Positions 6,173 through 13,496 of a stretch of DNA of 13,817 nt are shown piece after piece. Where the stretch lies: NCBI GenBank assembly GCA_025774865.1, contig JALGZO010000274.1, positions 1-13,817 of the forward strand, in the 5' to 3' direction. Made by a program: the position numbers and the translations under genes. The stretch's first letter is position 1; every line of letters begins with the position of its first letter. The stretch comes from a bacterium (GTDB lineage Bacteria > ARS69). A model generated the notes under the pieces. It was given only the letters and a program-made list of their open reading frames with translations, was not told the origin of the DNA and searched no databases.

Positions 6173-6454
6173 ATGTCCGCCTTTCGTTTGAGGGAATCCG
6201 CGCTCGCCGCCGTGGCTGCGTCGCTCGCTGCGTTCGCCACGGGCTGTGGCTCCAACCCACCGTGCGAGATCGACATCTCGGCGGTCGACGCCGCTCGCAG
6301 CGAAGCCAAAGCTGCGGAAACGGCGTTGGAAGAAGCCGAATCACAGAAGGCTCAACTCCAGCGGCAGATCGATAAGGAGAATGCGCGCAAGCAGGAGCTG
6401 GAGAATCGGAAACGTGAGCTCCTGGCCGCGATCGAGGAGCTCGAAGGCTCATGA
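6173..6454 (+). CDS. Small coiled-coil lipoprotein
   Basis: A 93-residue protein, not matched to a named family. It has a short basic N terminus (R5, R7), a hydrophobic stretch (LAAVAASLAAFA) and FATGC, so Cys25 should be the lipidated residue after signal peptidase II cleavage. Residues about 38-90 are almost only Ala, Glu, Lys, Gln and Arg with heptad spacing (AKAAETALEEAES, LQRQIDKENARKQELENRKR), a continuous coiled coil. In size and layout it recalls Braun-type lipoproteins, but it has no C-terminal Lys for peptidoglycan attachment. The stop overlaps the first possible ATG of the next gene (ATGA at 6451-6454), so it is translated together with a LysM protein, a domain that can contact peptidoglycan. 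A tether or periplasmic spacer is an inference. Confidence 0.78.
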   Translation: MSAFRLRESALAAVAASLAAFATGCGSNPPCEIDISAVDAARSEAKAAETALEEAESQKAQLQRQIDKENARKQELENRKRELLAAIEELEGS

Positions 6455-6480
6455 ACGCCCGGAAAGGAGTCACAAGAGCG

Positions 6481-7176
6481 ATGACGCGGACCGTGAACCT
6501 CCGGGCGCTTCCCGTGCTTGCCGGGGCAGTCTGCCTCGTGCTGGCGGCGCATGCCGGAGGCTGGGCCCAGAACTATGACATTTCCGAAGGGACGTACCTG
6601 ACCGAAGAGCAGTACAAGAAGCTCTCCGGCGACGAAGCAATGGAGTACTGCGACAAGCTCGCGCAAGAGATCGACATCCAGAACGACAACGCGGCCGCCG
6701 CGAACGCGATGATGTCGGACATCGACAGTGCCATTCGGGATCTGCAGCGTCAGCTCGCCGATGCCCGCGCGGCGACGAGCCCCCTGGCCAGCGAAGTCGC
6801 CGAGCTCGAGCGGAAACTGAGGGAAATGCAGCAGCTGCCGCGGTCGTACACGGTGGTGAAGGACGACTTTCTCATCAAGATTTCCGAGATGCGCAAGATC
6901 TACGGGGATGGCAGTCACTGGAAGAGGATCTACCGCGCGAATCGTGACAAGATCAACGATCCCAACCTGATTTATCCGGATCAGATCTTCCTCATTCCGC
7001 GCGGCAAGCCGAACACTCACGTCGTCTACGAAGGCGAGACGCTCATCCGGATCGCCGGGTACGTGGAGGTCTACGGGGATCGGTCGCAGTGGCCACGGAT
7101 CTACGAAGCGAACAAGGACCGTATCTCGGATCCGAACATCATCGAGCCGGGGATGACCCTCAATATTCCGAGGTAA
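6481..7176 (+). CDS. Secreted protein with coiled coil and two C-terminal LysM domains
   Basis: 231 residues from ATG 6481, which has GGAAAGGAG (6461-6469) 11 bases upstream and begins directly at a signal peptide: MTRTVNLR, a hydrophobic core, then AHAGGWA cleaved before Q30. An ATG at 6451 overlaps the previous stop but adds ten residues before the signal and has a poorer site. Residues about 55-118 form a charged coiled coil (LQRQLADARAATSPLASEVA). Two tandem LysM-like domains follow at about 120-174 and 179-231. Each ends with the same pattern: IYRANRDKINDPNLIYP...IPR and IYEANKDRISDPNIIEP...IPR. LysM binds N-acetylglucosamine polymers such as peptidoglycan, so the protein probably holds to the cell wall in the periplasm. 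No hydrolase domain is present. It shares a transcript with the lipoprotein, and both are rich in coiled coil, so they may interact. Confidence 0.88.
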   Translation: MTRTVNLRALPVLAGAVCLVLAAHAGGWAQNYDISEGTYLTEEQYKKLSGDEAMEYCDKLAQEIDIQNDNAAAANAMMSDIDSAIRDLQRQLADARAATSPLASEVAELERKLREMQQLPRSYTVVKDDFLIKISEMRKIYGDGSHWKRIYRANRDKINDPNLIYPDQIFLIPRGKPNTHVVYEGETLIRIAGYVEVYGDRSQWPRIYEANKDRISDPNIIEPGMTLNIPR

Positions 7177-7201
7177 GCTCCGACTGTGAGCTCCATGGCT
7201 T

Positions 7202-7229
7202 CGGCCCCGGCGCTTCGGCGTCGGGGCCG
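7202..7229 (+). terminator. UUCG-capped hairpin ending the LysM operon
   Basis: CGGCCCCGGCGC (7202-7213) pairs with GGCGTCGGGGCC and its flank (7218-7229) through 12 base pairs, one of them G-U. The loop is TTCG closed by C-G, the very stable UUCG tetraloop. It lies 25 bases past the LysM stop. The tail TCGTTATGTC is only partly T-rich, so termination may be weak or factor-assisted. It also shows that the kinase gene starts downstream rather than at the in-frame GTG at 7186. Confidence 0.65.
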
Positions 7230-7284
7230 TCGTTATGTCGGGCCGATCGTCTCTCTCCGTTCGTCCCTGTCGCACAAGTGTGGT

Positions 7285-8922
7285 ATGGATTCCGAGGTCG
7301 CTACCCCGGAGGACGCGGTGGACCAGTCACTCCCGGACTCGGATCGCATCGGCCAGTCGGTCGGAGGCCGGAATTCTGCCGGTGCTCCCGGCGCGGGCGG
7401 ACTCCCTCCGGATCTGCTGGAGAGCGCGTACCGACGCCTGAGCATCCTCTCGCTCGTCGTATCCGCGCTCCTCGTCGTCAATCTCGTCATCTACTCGCTG
7501 CTCCCGCTGATCAGTTTGCCGGATCCCGGCCAACCGCCCGACCTCGTGGATCTGTTCGTGCTCGGAATGCTGGTGCTCTCGGGCGGAGTCTTCTTCCTCG
7601 CGCGGTCGCGACGACTCGGGGCGCGCCGTCTGCTCGACCTCGGTCTGGTCTACCAGGTCCTGCTCGCGTTCACGGGCGGCGTCGCGATCCAGCTCGTCGC
7701 GGGGGAGCCGCAGCTACCCCGGTGGGGAATCTCCCACGTCTGCATCATCATCCTCCTGTTTCCGGTGATCGTGCCGAACACCCCCGCCCGGACGCTCGGA
7801 GCGTCCTTGATCGCGGCCAGCATGGATCCGCTCGGCGTGCTGCTCGGCGGCTGGATGGGCCATGTCGTGCCGCCGGCGACCGAGATCGTCGTGGCGTTTC
7901 ACTGGAACTACCTGTGTGCCGGGCTCGCCGTGATCCCGTCGCTGGTAGTCACGGGGCTCGGGCGCGAGGTCGGTAAGGCTCGCGAGATGAGCGCCTACCG
8001 GTTGATCGAGCGGTTGGGCGAAGGCGCGATGGGAGAGGTCTGGAGGACGCGCCACCACCAGCTCGCGCGCGACGCGGCGATCAAGATCATCCAACCCGAG
8101 AAGCTCCTGGCCGGAGACGAGGAGGCCGCGCGGCTCCTGCAACGATTCGAGAGGGAAGCTCAGGCGACCGCGACGCTCGAGTCGCCTTACACGGTCGAGC
8201 TCTACGACTTCGGGGTGACGGACGAGGGGACCTTCTTCTACGTGATGGAGCTCCTCGACGGGCTGGATCTCGACTCGCTCGTGCGCCGATACGGTCCGGT
8301 TCCGTCGGAGCGCGCAGTATGGTTCTTGATCCAGGTGTGCCACTCGCTGGCCGATGCGCACGCGCGCGGCCTCATGCACCGAGACGTGAAACCGGCGAAC
8401 ATCTTCGCGTGCCGCAAGGGTCTCGACAGCGATTTCGTCAAGGTGCTCGACTTCGGTCTCGTGAAGGCGCGTCCCAGCGTCGTCGCCGATGGTGCCACGA
8501 TGGAGAACGCCGTTCTCGGGACTCCCGCGTACATGCCGCCCGAGATGATCCGTGGCGGAGAAGAGATCGACGGCCGCGCCGACCTCTATTCGCTCGGGTG
8601 TGTCGCCTACTGGCTGCTCACGGGACGCCTCGTTTTCGATGCCACTTCGCCCGTGGACGTGATGATCCAGCACGTGAACCGGGAGCCGGAGCCACCCTCG
8701 GTGCGGTCCGAGCTCGCCGTCGACCCGGCCCTCGAGCGGATCGTCCTCCAGTGTCTGCAGAAGGAACGCGATGATCGACCCCACTCGGCCGCCGCCCTCA
8801 TGACGCGCCTCGAGGATCTTCCGATCGCGCGGGCGTGGACGCCCGAGCGGAGCTGGGAGTGGTGGGGCCGGCACACCCCCCCGGTTCCCGAACCCGTCGC
8901 CGAAGAGGTGGTGCCGGTGTGA
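7285..8922 (+). CDS. Membrane-anchored Hanks-type serine/threonine protein kinase
   Basis: 545 residues from ATG 7285; the ribosome-binding site is weak, and an earlier GTG (7186) would place the terminator hairpin inside the gene. A cytoplasmic tail (1-50, Gly/Pro/Asp-rich) is followed by about six hydrophobic segments between 53 and 226: 53-78, 87-107, 115-138, 150-164, 171-189 and 200-224. The kinase domain covers about 238-512. It has the glycine loop GEGAMGEV (245-252), Lys267 in AIKII, Glu291 in REAQ, MHRDVKPAN (364-372, Asp367), the DFG of VLDFGLVK (389-391), MPPE (417-420) and DLYSLGCVAYWLLTGR. All catalytic residues are present, so it should be active. A short tail with SWEWWGRHTPP follows. 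Bacterial PknB-like kinases usually place the kinase first and the membrane part after it; here the order is reversed. The membrane block may sense a signal. DUF2007 overlaps the stop. Confidence 0.93.
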   Translation: MDSEVATPEDAVDQSLPDSDRIGQSVGGRNSAGAPGAGGLPPDLLESAYRRLSILSLVVSALLVVNLVIYSLLPLISLPDPGQPPDLVDLFVLGMLVLSGGVFFLARSRRLGARRLLDLGLVYQVLLAFTGGVAIQLVAGEPQLPRWGISHVCIIILLFPVIVPNTPARTLGASLIAASMDPLGVLLGGWMGHVVPPATEIVVAFHWNYLCAGLAVIPSLVVTGLGREVGKAREMSAYRLIERLGEGAMGEVWRTRHHQLARDAAIKIIQPEKLLAGDEEAARLLQRFEREAQATATLESPYTVELYDFGVTDEGTFFYVMELLDGLDLDSLVRRYGPVPSERAVWFLIQVCHSLADAHARGLMHRDVKPANIFACRKGLDSDFVKVLDFGLVKARPSVVADGATMENAVLGTPAYMPPEMIRGGEEIDGRADLYSLGCVAYWLLTGRLVFDATSPVDVMIQHVNREPEPPSVRSELAVDPALERIVLQCLQKERDDRPHSAAALMTRLEDLPIARAWTPERSWEWWGRHTPPVPEPVAEEVVPV

Positions 8923-9164
8923 ATCGCGAACCGGACCTGGGTGCGGATATCGTGGTGGTCCGGACGTTCGCGAACACGGTCCATGCGGACCTGGCGGCGT
9001 CTTGGCTGGCGGCCGCGAACATCGAGTCGATGACGCTGGCCGACGATGCGGGCGGCGCGTACCCCTTCCTGCAGGTCACGCGGGGTGTGAAGGTCCTGGT
9101 GCGATCCGAGGATGCTGCCCGAGCTCGGGAAGTCCTGGATACGGCCGAGCAAGGGCTGGACTGA
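8919..9164 (+). CDS. DUF2007 (putative signal-transducing) small protein
   Basis: An 81-residue soluble protein starting at GTG 8919, which overlaps the kinase stop (GTGA). GAGGTGG lies 8 bases before it. The pattern IVVVRTFANTVHADLAASWL, then AANIES, then GVKVLVRSEDAARAREVLD matches the DUF2007 family: a ferredoxin-like fold that takes in a short loop and ends in LLV-x-EDxxxAxEIL. The family is annotated as putative prokaryotic signal-transducing protein, but no biochemical role is established. Coupling to the kinase suggests a partner or substrate; this is inference. The downstream gene is convergent with 5 bases between stops. Confidence 0.85.
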   Translation: MNREPDLGADIVVVRTFANTVHADLAASWLAAANIESMTLADDAGGAYPFLQVTRGVKVLVRSEDAARAREVLDTAEQGLD

Positions 9165-9169
9165 GTGTG

Positions 9170-10342
9170 TCAGGTGACGCGCACGATTTCCTTGAGCGAC
9201 GTCGTTCCGGCCCGGACGTGGGCGTACCCGGCGACCCGGAGCGAATCGATCTGTCTCCGGCGCAAGAGCTCCTTGAAGTCGCTTCGGTGAGTTCGATCCG
9301 ACTTCACGAGATCGGCGAGCTCGCCGTCGACCTCGACGAGCTCGAAGATCGCGATCCGGCCCCGGAAGCCCGTACCGTCGCACGCGTCGCAGCCGCTTTC
9401 CTCGTAGATCGCGGGAAAACCGTTCTCGATCTCCAGCTCGCCCTTCGTGTTTTCGTCCGGCGTGACCTCGACCTTGCACTTCGGGCAGAGCTGGCGGATG
9501 AGCCGCTGGCAAAGGACCGCGCGGATGGAGCTCGCGACGACGAAGCGCTCCAGCCCCATGTCGATCAATCGCATGAACGTGTCGATCGTGCCGTTCGTGT
9601 GCAGCGACGAGATGACCAGGTGTCCGGTGAGCCCCGCCTTCAACGCGATGTCGGCCGTCTCGCGGTCGCGCATTTCGCCGACCATCACGATGTCGGGATC
9701 CTGTCGCAGGACGGCCCGCAGCCCCGACGAGAACGTGTAGCCGGCCTTCGTACTGATCTGCGTCTGGACGATGTCGGGGAATCGGATCTCGATCGGGTCC
9801 TCGAGCGTGACGACGTTGCGCGTCTTCGCGTCCAGAATTCGCAGCATCGAATAGAGCGTCGACGTCTTCCCGCTTCCCGTCGGACCCGTGACCAGGACGA
9901 CGCCGTTTGCCTGCTGCAGGCACAGGCGCAACCGATCGATGACTTCCTGCGCCATCCCCAACCGCCCGAGTTCGAGGTGTACGCCGCGCTGGGACAAGAG
10001 GCGCAGACAGACCTTTTCGCCGTAGTCGGTGGGGAGGGTGGAGACGCGGAACCGCGCGGCGCCGGAGTCCGTGTTCACGGAGAAGCCGCCGTCCTGGGGT
10101 GTCCGCTTCTCGGCGACATCGAGCTGGGCGAGCACCTTCACGCGGCCGACGACGGCGGTGATCAACGCTTTCGGTAGGGGGGGTTGCTCGACCAGAGTTC
10201 CGTCGATGCGGAAGCGCACCCGGAGATGACGCTCGCGCGGCTCCAGATGAATGTCGCTCACCCTCTTGGCGATGGCCGCCGTGAGGACACCGTTCAGCAT
10301 CTGCGTGACTTTCTGTTCGTCGAGCGTGGTCGTCTGCGGCAT
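9170..10342 (-). CDS. PilB/GspE-type secretion or pilus assembly ATPase, short form
   Basis: 390 residues from ATG 10342 (GGGAGA 8 bases upstream on the minus strand); a GTG at 10411 would give 413 but has no ribosome-binding site. The whole N2 plus catalytic core is present: SDIHLEPRERHLRVRFRIDG, Walker A GPTGSGKT (153-160), Asp box VTLEDPIEIR, Walker B and arginine region DPDIVMVGEMRDRETAD, the His box SSLHTN, and the zinc motif C286-x2-C289 / C318-x2-C321. It is therefore a working hexameric ATPase of the type IV pilus or type II secretion extension class, not PilT, which lacks the zinc site. The N-terminal N1 (MshE-N) domain of full-length PilB or GspE (usually 500-570 residues) is missing. 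No other pilus gene lies in the window. It converges with DUF2007 and diverges from phoH. Confidence 0.9.
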   Translation of the reverse strand: MPQTTTLDEQKVTQMLNGVLTAAIAKRVSDIHLEPRERHLRVRFRIDGTLVEQPPLPKALITAVVGRVKVLAQLDVAEKRTPQDGGFSVNTDSGAARFRVSTLPTDYGEKVCLRLLSQRGVHLELGRLGMAQEVIDRLRLCLQQANGVVLVTGPTGSGKTSTLYSMLRILDAKTRNVVTLEDPIEIRFPDIVQTQISTKAGYTFSSGLRAVLRQDPDIVMVGEMRDRETADIALKAGLTGHLVISSLHTNGTIDTFMRLIDMGLERFVVASSIRAVLCQRLIRQLCPKCKVEVTPDENTKGELEIENGFPAIYEESGCDACDGTGFRGRIAIFELVEVDGELADLVKSDRTHRSDFKELLRRRQIDSLRVAGYAHVRAGTTSLKEIVRVT

Positions 10343-10677
10343 TTCCTCGGTCTCCCGGCTCTGACCGCGCGTTCGGGGCGGCGCGGCGTCCCCTTCGGGT
10401 ATCGGTGCCACGAGGGGACCATTTGACGCGCCGCCGCGAGATGCTGGCCACGAAAGGTCGGCGGCGTGGAGTGTAATGCGCGCGTTTCCAGCGACTTGGA
10501 GAGCGCCCGCTCAGCCTACCCGGTCGGTGGGTCGCTCCGTATCTTGCTCTCTTGCCGCTTCCGGGCGGTTTTGGCGGATTCTTACCGTCGGGGGGCTGGA
10601 AACCTGGCGGCAAGTTGCCGATTATGGAGGGGACCGGAGGGTCCGGCATCCTCCCGGCCGAACCACGAGGAGCCTGA
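10343..10677. other. Divergent intergenic region, pilB-like gene to phoH
   Basis: 335 bases if the ATPase starts at 10342, or 266 if at 10411. It contains the inverted repeat at 10427-10468, a CGGCAA-G-TTGCCG palindrome at 10608-10620, and GGACC/GGTCC (10631-10644) just before the phoH ribosome-binding site. I could not find a good promoter for either gene. TTGACG at 10423-10428 has no -10 at the right distance. TATCTT at 10540-10545 is -10-like but lacks a -35. No gene is seen. Confidence 0.5.
10427..10468. repeat. Long-armed inverted repeat between pilB-like gene and phoH
   Basis: CGCCGCCG (10429-10436) and CGGCGGCG (10459-10466) are complementary. The pairing extends to 10 bp with one G-T and one C-G at 10428/10467 and 10427/10468, and the loop is 22 bases. 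It lies in the leader of the minus-strand ATPase gene. Function unknown; GC-rich repeats also arise by chance. Confidence 0.35.
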
Positions 10678-11694
10678 TTGAACGAGCAGTCCACCCGGCG
10701 AATCCAGCTGGGACAGCTCCCGCCCGTCAACCTGTTCGGGCAAAACGACGCCAATCTCCGAATCATCCGAGATACGTTCGGCACGCGCGTGGTCGCACGT
10801 GGGAACGAGATCCTCCTGGAAGGTCCGACCACCGAGGTGGAGAAGCTCCAGGAGATCTTCGACCATCTGATCTCGGTCGCTGAACAGGGGCGCTGGGTAA
10901 GTCCGTCGGACGTTCGCTACGCTGTGCGAATGGTTCGCGACGAGAACGGCCACCAGCTCGAGTCGATGAACGGCACTGAGGGACCGCGGCCGTTCCACGG
11001 CCTTCGCAAGAACATCGCGCCGAAGACCGTGCACCAGACCGCCTACGTCAGGGCCATGGAAGAGTGCGACATCGTGTTCTCGATCGGTCCGGCGGGAACG
11101 GGGAAGACCTATCTCGCGATGGCCGCCGCTCTCTCCGCGCTCAACCGTCGGGAGATCGAGCGGATCCAGCTCGTGCGACCGGCCGTGGAGGCGGGCGAGA
11201 GCCTCGGCTACCTCCCCGGCGATTTCACCGAGAAGGTGGCGCCGTACCTCCGTCCGCTTTACGACGCGCTCAACGACATGATACCCGTGGAGCGTGTGCA
11301 AAAGCTTCTGGACAACGGGACCATCGAGGTCGCACCGCTCGCCTACATGCGGGGTCGAACGCTCAACAGCTCCATGGTGATCCTCGACGAGGCGCAGAAC
11401 ACCACGCTTCCTCAGATGAAGATGCTCCTGACCAGACTCGGCCACAATTCGAAGGCGGTCATCACCGGAGACGACACGCAAATCGACCTCGTGCGCCCCG
11501 ACGAATCGGGCCTTCTGAAGATTCAGCGCGTCCTGCGTGGCATCGAGGGCGTCCGGTTCGTACGCTTCGGTGACGAGGACGTCGTGCGGCACCATCTCGT
11601 GCAGGAGATTATCCAGGCCTTCGACGATTACGATGGCCGCACCGAGAGGAGAGGCCCGAGCCCCCCGGCGCCGGAAGGTGGTGAGGCGAAATAG
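10678..11694 (+). CDS. phoH: PhoH-like ATPase (YbeZ type)
   Basis: 338 residues. The start is TTG 10678 with GAGGAG (10667-10672) 5 bases before it. The N-terminal part (about 20-95) is the KH-like region typical of PhoH proteins. The PhoH P-loop domain follows: LRKNIAPKTVHQTAYVRAM, Walker A GPAGTGKT (137-144), LVRPAVEAGESLGYLPGD, Walker B MVILDEAQN (233-241), and LLTRLGHNSKAVITGDDTQI. PhoH/YbeZ is a cytoplasmic ATPase associated with RNA metabolism and, in several bacteria, with YbeY. It heads a run of phoH, ybeY and CorC-type genes, a widely conserved order. In many genomes a membrane HD-domain phosphodiesterase (PgpH) sits between phoH and ybeY; it is absent here. The C-terminal tail is Pro/Glu-rich and its stop overlaps the proposed ybeY start. 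Confidence 0.95.
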   Translation: MNEQSTRRIQLGQLPPVNLFGQNDANLRIIRDTFGTRVVARGNEILLEGPTTEVEKLQEIFDHLISVAEQGRWVSPSDVRYAVRMVRDENGHQLESMNGTEGPRPFHGLRKNIAPKTVHQTAYVRAMEECDIVFSIGPAGTGKTYLAMAAALSALNRREIERIQLVRPAVEAGESLGYLPGDFTEKVAPYLRPLYDALNDMIPVERVQKLLDNGTIEVAPLAYMRGRTLNSSMVILDEAQNTTLPQMKMLLTRLGHNSKAVITGDDTQIDLVRPDESGLLKIQRVLRGIEGVRFVRFGDEDVVRHHLVQEIIQAFDDYDGRTERRGPSPPAPEGGEAK

Positions 11695-12179
11695 ACGAGT
11701 CATCCAGTGGTTCCGATTCGTCCCCCCGCCGACAACGCTACGGCATCTGCATCCGGGGTTTGAGCCGAGCACTCGGCGTCGACCGGGCCCGTCTGACGAA
11801 CATGCTTCGGGATGCGCTCGAAGCCGAGCGTGCCCCCGGCGGCGAGATGTCGCTGTTCTTCGTCGGTGATCGCACGATGAGACGCATCAACCGAGATCAT
11901 CGCGGCGTCGACTCGACCACCGACGTCCTCTCGTTCTCGTACATCGACGAACCGCATTCCGGCGAGGTGCTCGGCGAGATCTTCGTCTCGCCTGAGGTCG
12001 CGAAGCGACAAGCCGTCGATACCGGTTGCCGCGTGGCGGAGGAGATCGCCCGGCTGTCGGTCCACGGTTTGCTTCACGTGCTCGGCTACGATCACGACAC
12101 ACCGCGGACCCGTCGCAGCATGAGCCGCCGGGAGCAGCGCTACCTGGAGCGGCACTTCGGAGCGGGGATCACATGCTGA
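11691..12179 (+). CDS. ybeY: Endoribonuclease / rRNA maturation factor YbeY, probable ATA start
   Basis: YbeY is a metal-dependent endoribonuclease needed for 16S rRNA 3' end maturation and ribosome quality control. The core is diagnostic: NRDHRGVDSTTDVLSFSY, then LGEIFVSPE, and the zinc motif VHGLLHVLGYDHD with three His. From TTG 11760 the protein is 139 residues but lacks the first beta strand. That strand, RYGICIRGLS, is encoded in frame just upstream, before the first helix DRARLTNMLRDALEAE. No ATG, GTG or TTG exists further upstream. ATA at 11691 overlaps the phoH stop (ATAG) and has GGTGAGG (11680-11686) 4 bases upstream, giving 162 residues, close to the E. coli length of 155. I choose ATA as the best start but cannot prove it. 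The 3' end overlaps the next gene by 7 bases. Confidence 0.88.
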   Translation: MDESSSGSDSSPRRQRYGICIRGLSRALGVDRARLTNMLRDALEAERAPGGEMSLFFVGDRTMRRINRDHRGVDSTTDVLSFSYIDEPHSGEVLGEIFVSPEVAKRQAVDTGCRVAEEIARLSVHGLLHVLGYDHDTPRTRRSMSRREQRYLERHFGAGITC

Positions 12180-13435
12180 GCCTCGGACTCGAGGTCATTC
12201 TTCCGCTCGCGGGGATCGTGGGCTTCACGATGCTGTTGGCCGTGGCGGCGGCGGCGGAGCAGGCCTTTCTCTCTCTCACCGAGGCGCAGATACGCCGCCT
12301 CAAGGATCGAGAGAACGGAAAGACCGAGCGGATCTTGCAGTGGGTGCGAAGCCCGCACCAGGTGATCATCACGACGGTCCTGTCCACCGGCGTCTTCGCG
12401 TCGGGGGCGATACTCTCGTTCATCCTTCTCCTGTTGCGGAGCGACCCCGTGAGCGTCGGTCGGGTGGTGGGCTGGGGGCTCGTCGGTGGGCTCGTGCTCG
12501 CGATCGTCGGCCGCGCCGTGCCGCGCGCGATGGTCTCCGCGCGACCCGAGAGGTCCGCCTTTCGGCTCGTCGGCGTCTATTCGATCATCGCGGGCGTCTT
12601 CCGGCCGCTCACGTGGCTCGTCCGCCTGCTTCTGACGCGCGTGTCCGATGAAGCCCACGACGATCTCGTTGCCACCGAGGAGTTCAAGGCCGTCACCGAG
12701 GAGGACGAGGAGACGCCCCGTCTTCACGACGAGAAGCGGGAGCTGATCCATTCGATCGTCGAGTTCGGCGGCACGACGGCGAAAGAGGTCATGGTGCCGC
12801 GCATCGACATGATCATGGTCGAAGCCTCCGCACCTCGCCGCGAGGTTCTGAAGCAGATCGCGGAACACGGCCACTCTCGGATCCCGGTGTTCGACGAATC
12901 GGTCGACAAGATCCTCGGCGTCGTCCACGTGAAGCAACTCGTGATGGACGGGACGGTCGTCGGCGACGAGACGCCTGCCCGCGAATTCGTTCGTCCAGTG
13001 ATGTTCGTCCCGGAGTCGAAGAAGATCGACGAGTTGCTCCAGCAGTTCCAATCGGAGAAGTCGCACCTCGCGATCGTGGTCGACGAGTACGGTGGAACCT
13101 CCGGTATGGTCACGCTGGAGGACGTACTGGAAGAGATCGTCGGGGAGATTGAGGACGAGTACGATACCGAAGAGACGCTGCTCGAACCTCTGGCCGACGG
13201 ATCCTACCGCGTCGCCGCCAAGATCGACCTGGACGATCTCAACGAGGAAATGAACCTGCAGCTCCCGACGGAGCGGAGCGACACCCTGGGTGGGTTCATC
13301 TACGAGCTCGTCGGAAAGGTGCCATCTCAGGGCGAAGCCGTGGACTACGGAAACCTGAAGTTCGTCATCGACCGCGTCCACCGGCAGCGTATCATCCGAG
13401 TCCGGATCAAGAAGAAGGAAGCGGCCCGGGCGTAG
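12173..13435 (+). CDS. CNNM/DUF21 plus CBS-pair membrane protein, CorC/HlyC type
   Basis: 420 residues from ATG 12173, which overlaps the ybeY stop; GGAGCGGGG precedes it. Residues 7-155 form the DUF21 (CNNM) membrane domain with four hydrophobic segments: about 7-34, 64-88, 97-120 and 132-154. Two CBS domains follow (about 205-260 and 272-328). KEVMVPRIDM, HSRIPVFDESVDKILGVVHV and VVDEYGGTSGMVTLEDVLEE are the strong signatures. A CorC_HlyC transporter-associated domain fills 338-415 (GSYRVAAKIDLDDLNEEM, DTLGGFIYELVGKVPSQGE). Relatives act in Mg2+/Co2+ export or resistance (CorB/CorC) and bind nucleotides at the CBS pair; old haemolysin annotations of this family are not evidence of toxicity. 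It follows phoH and ybeY in the conserved order, here with the membrane domain fused, unlike enteric CorC, which lacks it. Confidence 0.93.
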   Translation: MLSLGLEVILPLAGIVGFTMLLAVAAAAEQAFLSLTEAQIRRLKDRENGKTERILQWVRSPHQVIITTVLSTGVFASGAILSFILLLLRSDPVSVGRVVGWGLVGGLVLAIVGRAVPRAMVSARPERSAFRLVGVYSIIAGVFRPLTWLVRLLLTRVSDEAHDDLVATEEFKAVTEEDEETPRLHDEKRELIHSIVEFGGTTAKEVMVPRIDMIMVEASAPRREVLKQIAEHGHSRIPVFDESVDKILGVVHVKQLVMDGTVVGDETPAREFVRPVMFVPESKKIDELLQQFQSEKSHLAIVVDEYGGTSGMVTLEDVLEEIVGEIEDEYDTEETLLEPLADGSYRVAAKIDLDDLNEEMNLQLPTERSDTLGGFIYELVGKVPSQGEAVDYGNLKFVIDRVHRQRIIRVRIKKKEAARA

Positions 13436-13496
13436 GTGGATCGTCACGACCCGCCACGGGTCCTTGCTCGAGGCTTGCCGCCGAGAGGTGGGGAAG

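Noticed and set aside
10606-10621. Sigma-54-like TGGCGGCAAGTTGCC before phoH
   Set aside because: The GG-to-GC distance is 9 bases instead of the required 10. The site is better explained as the CGGCAA-G-TTGCCG palindrome.
8607-10832. A 741-codon open frame on the minus strand
   Set aside because: It covers the pilB-like gene and the ends of the kinase and phoH in the wrong frame. It is Arg/Pro/His-rich with no domain and arises from GC-rich codon usage.
12173-13435. CorC/HlyC-type protein as a haemolysin
   Set aside because: The haemolysin label is historical. The domain order (CNNM, CBS pair, CorC_HlyC) points to metal ion transport or its regulation.
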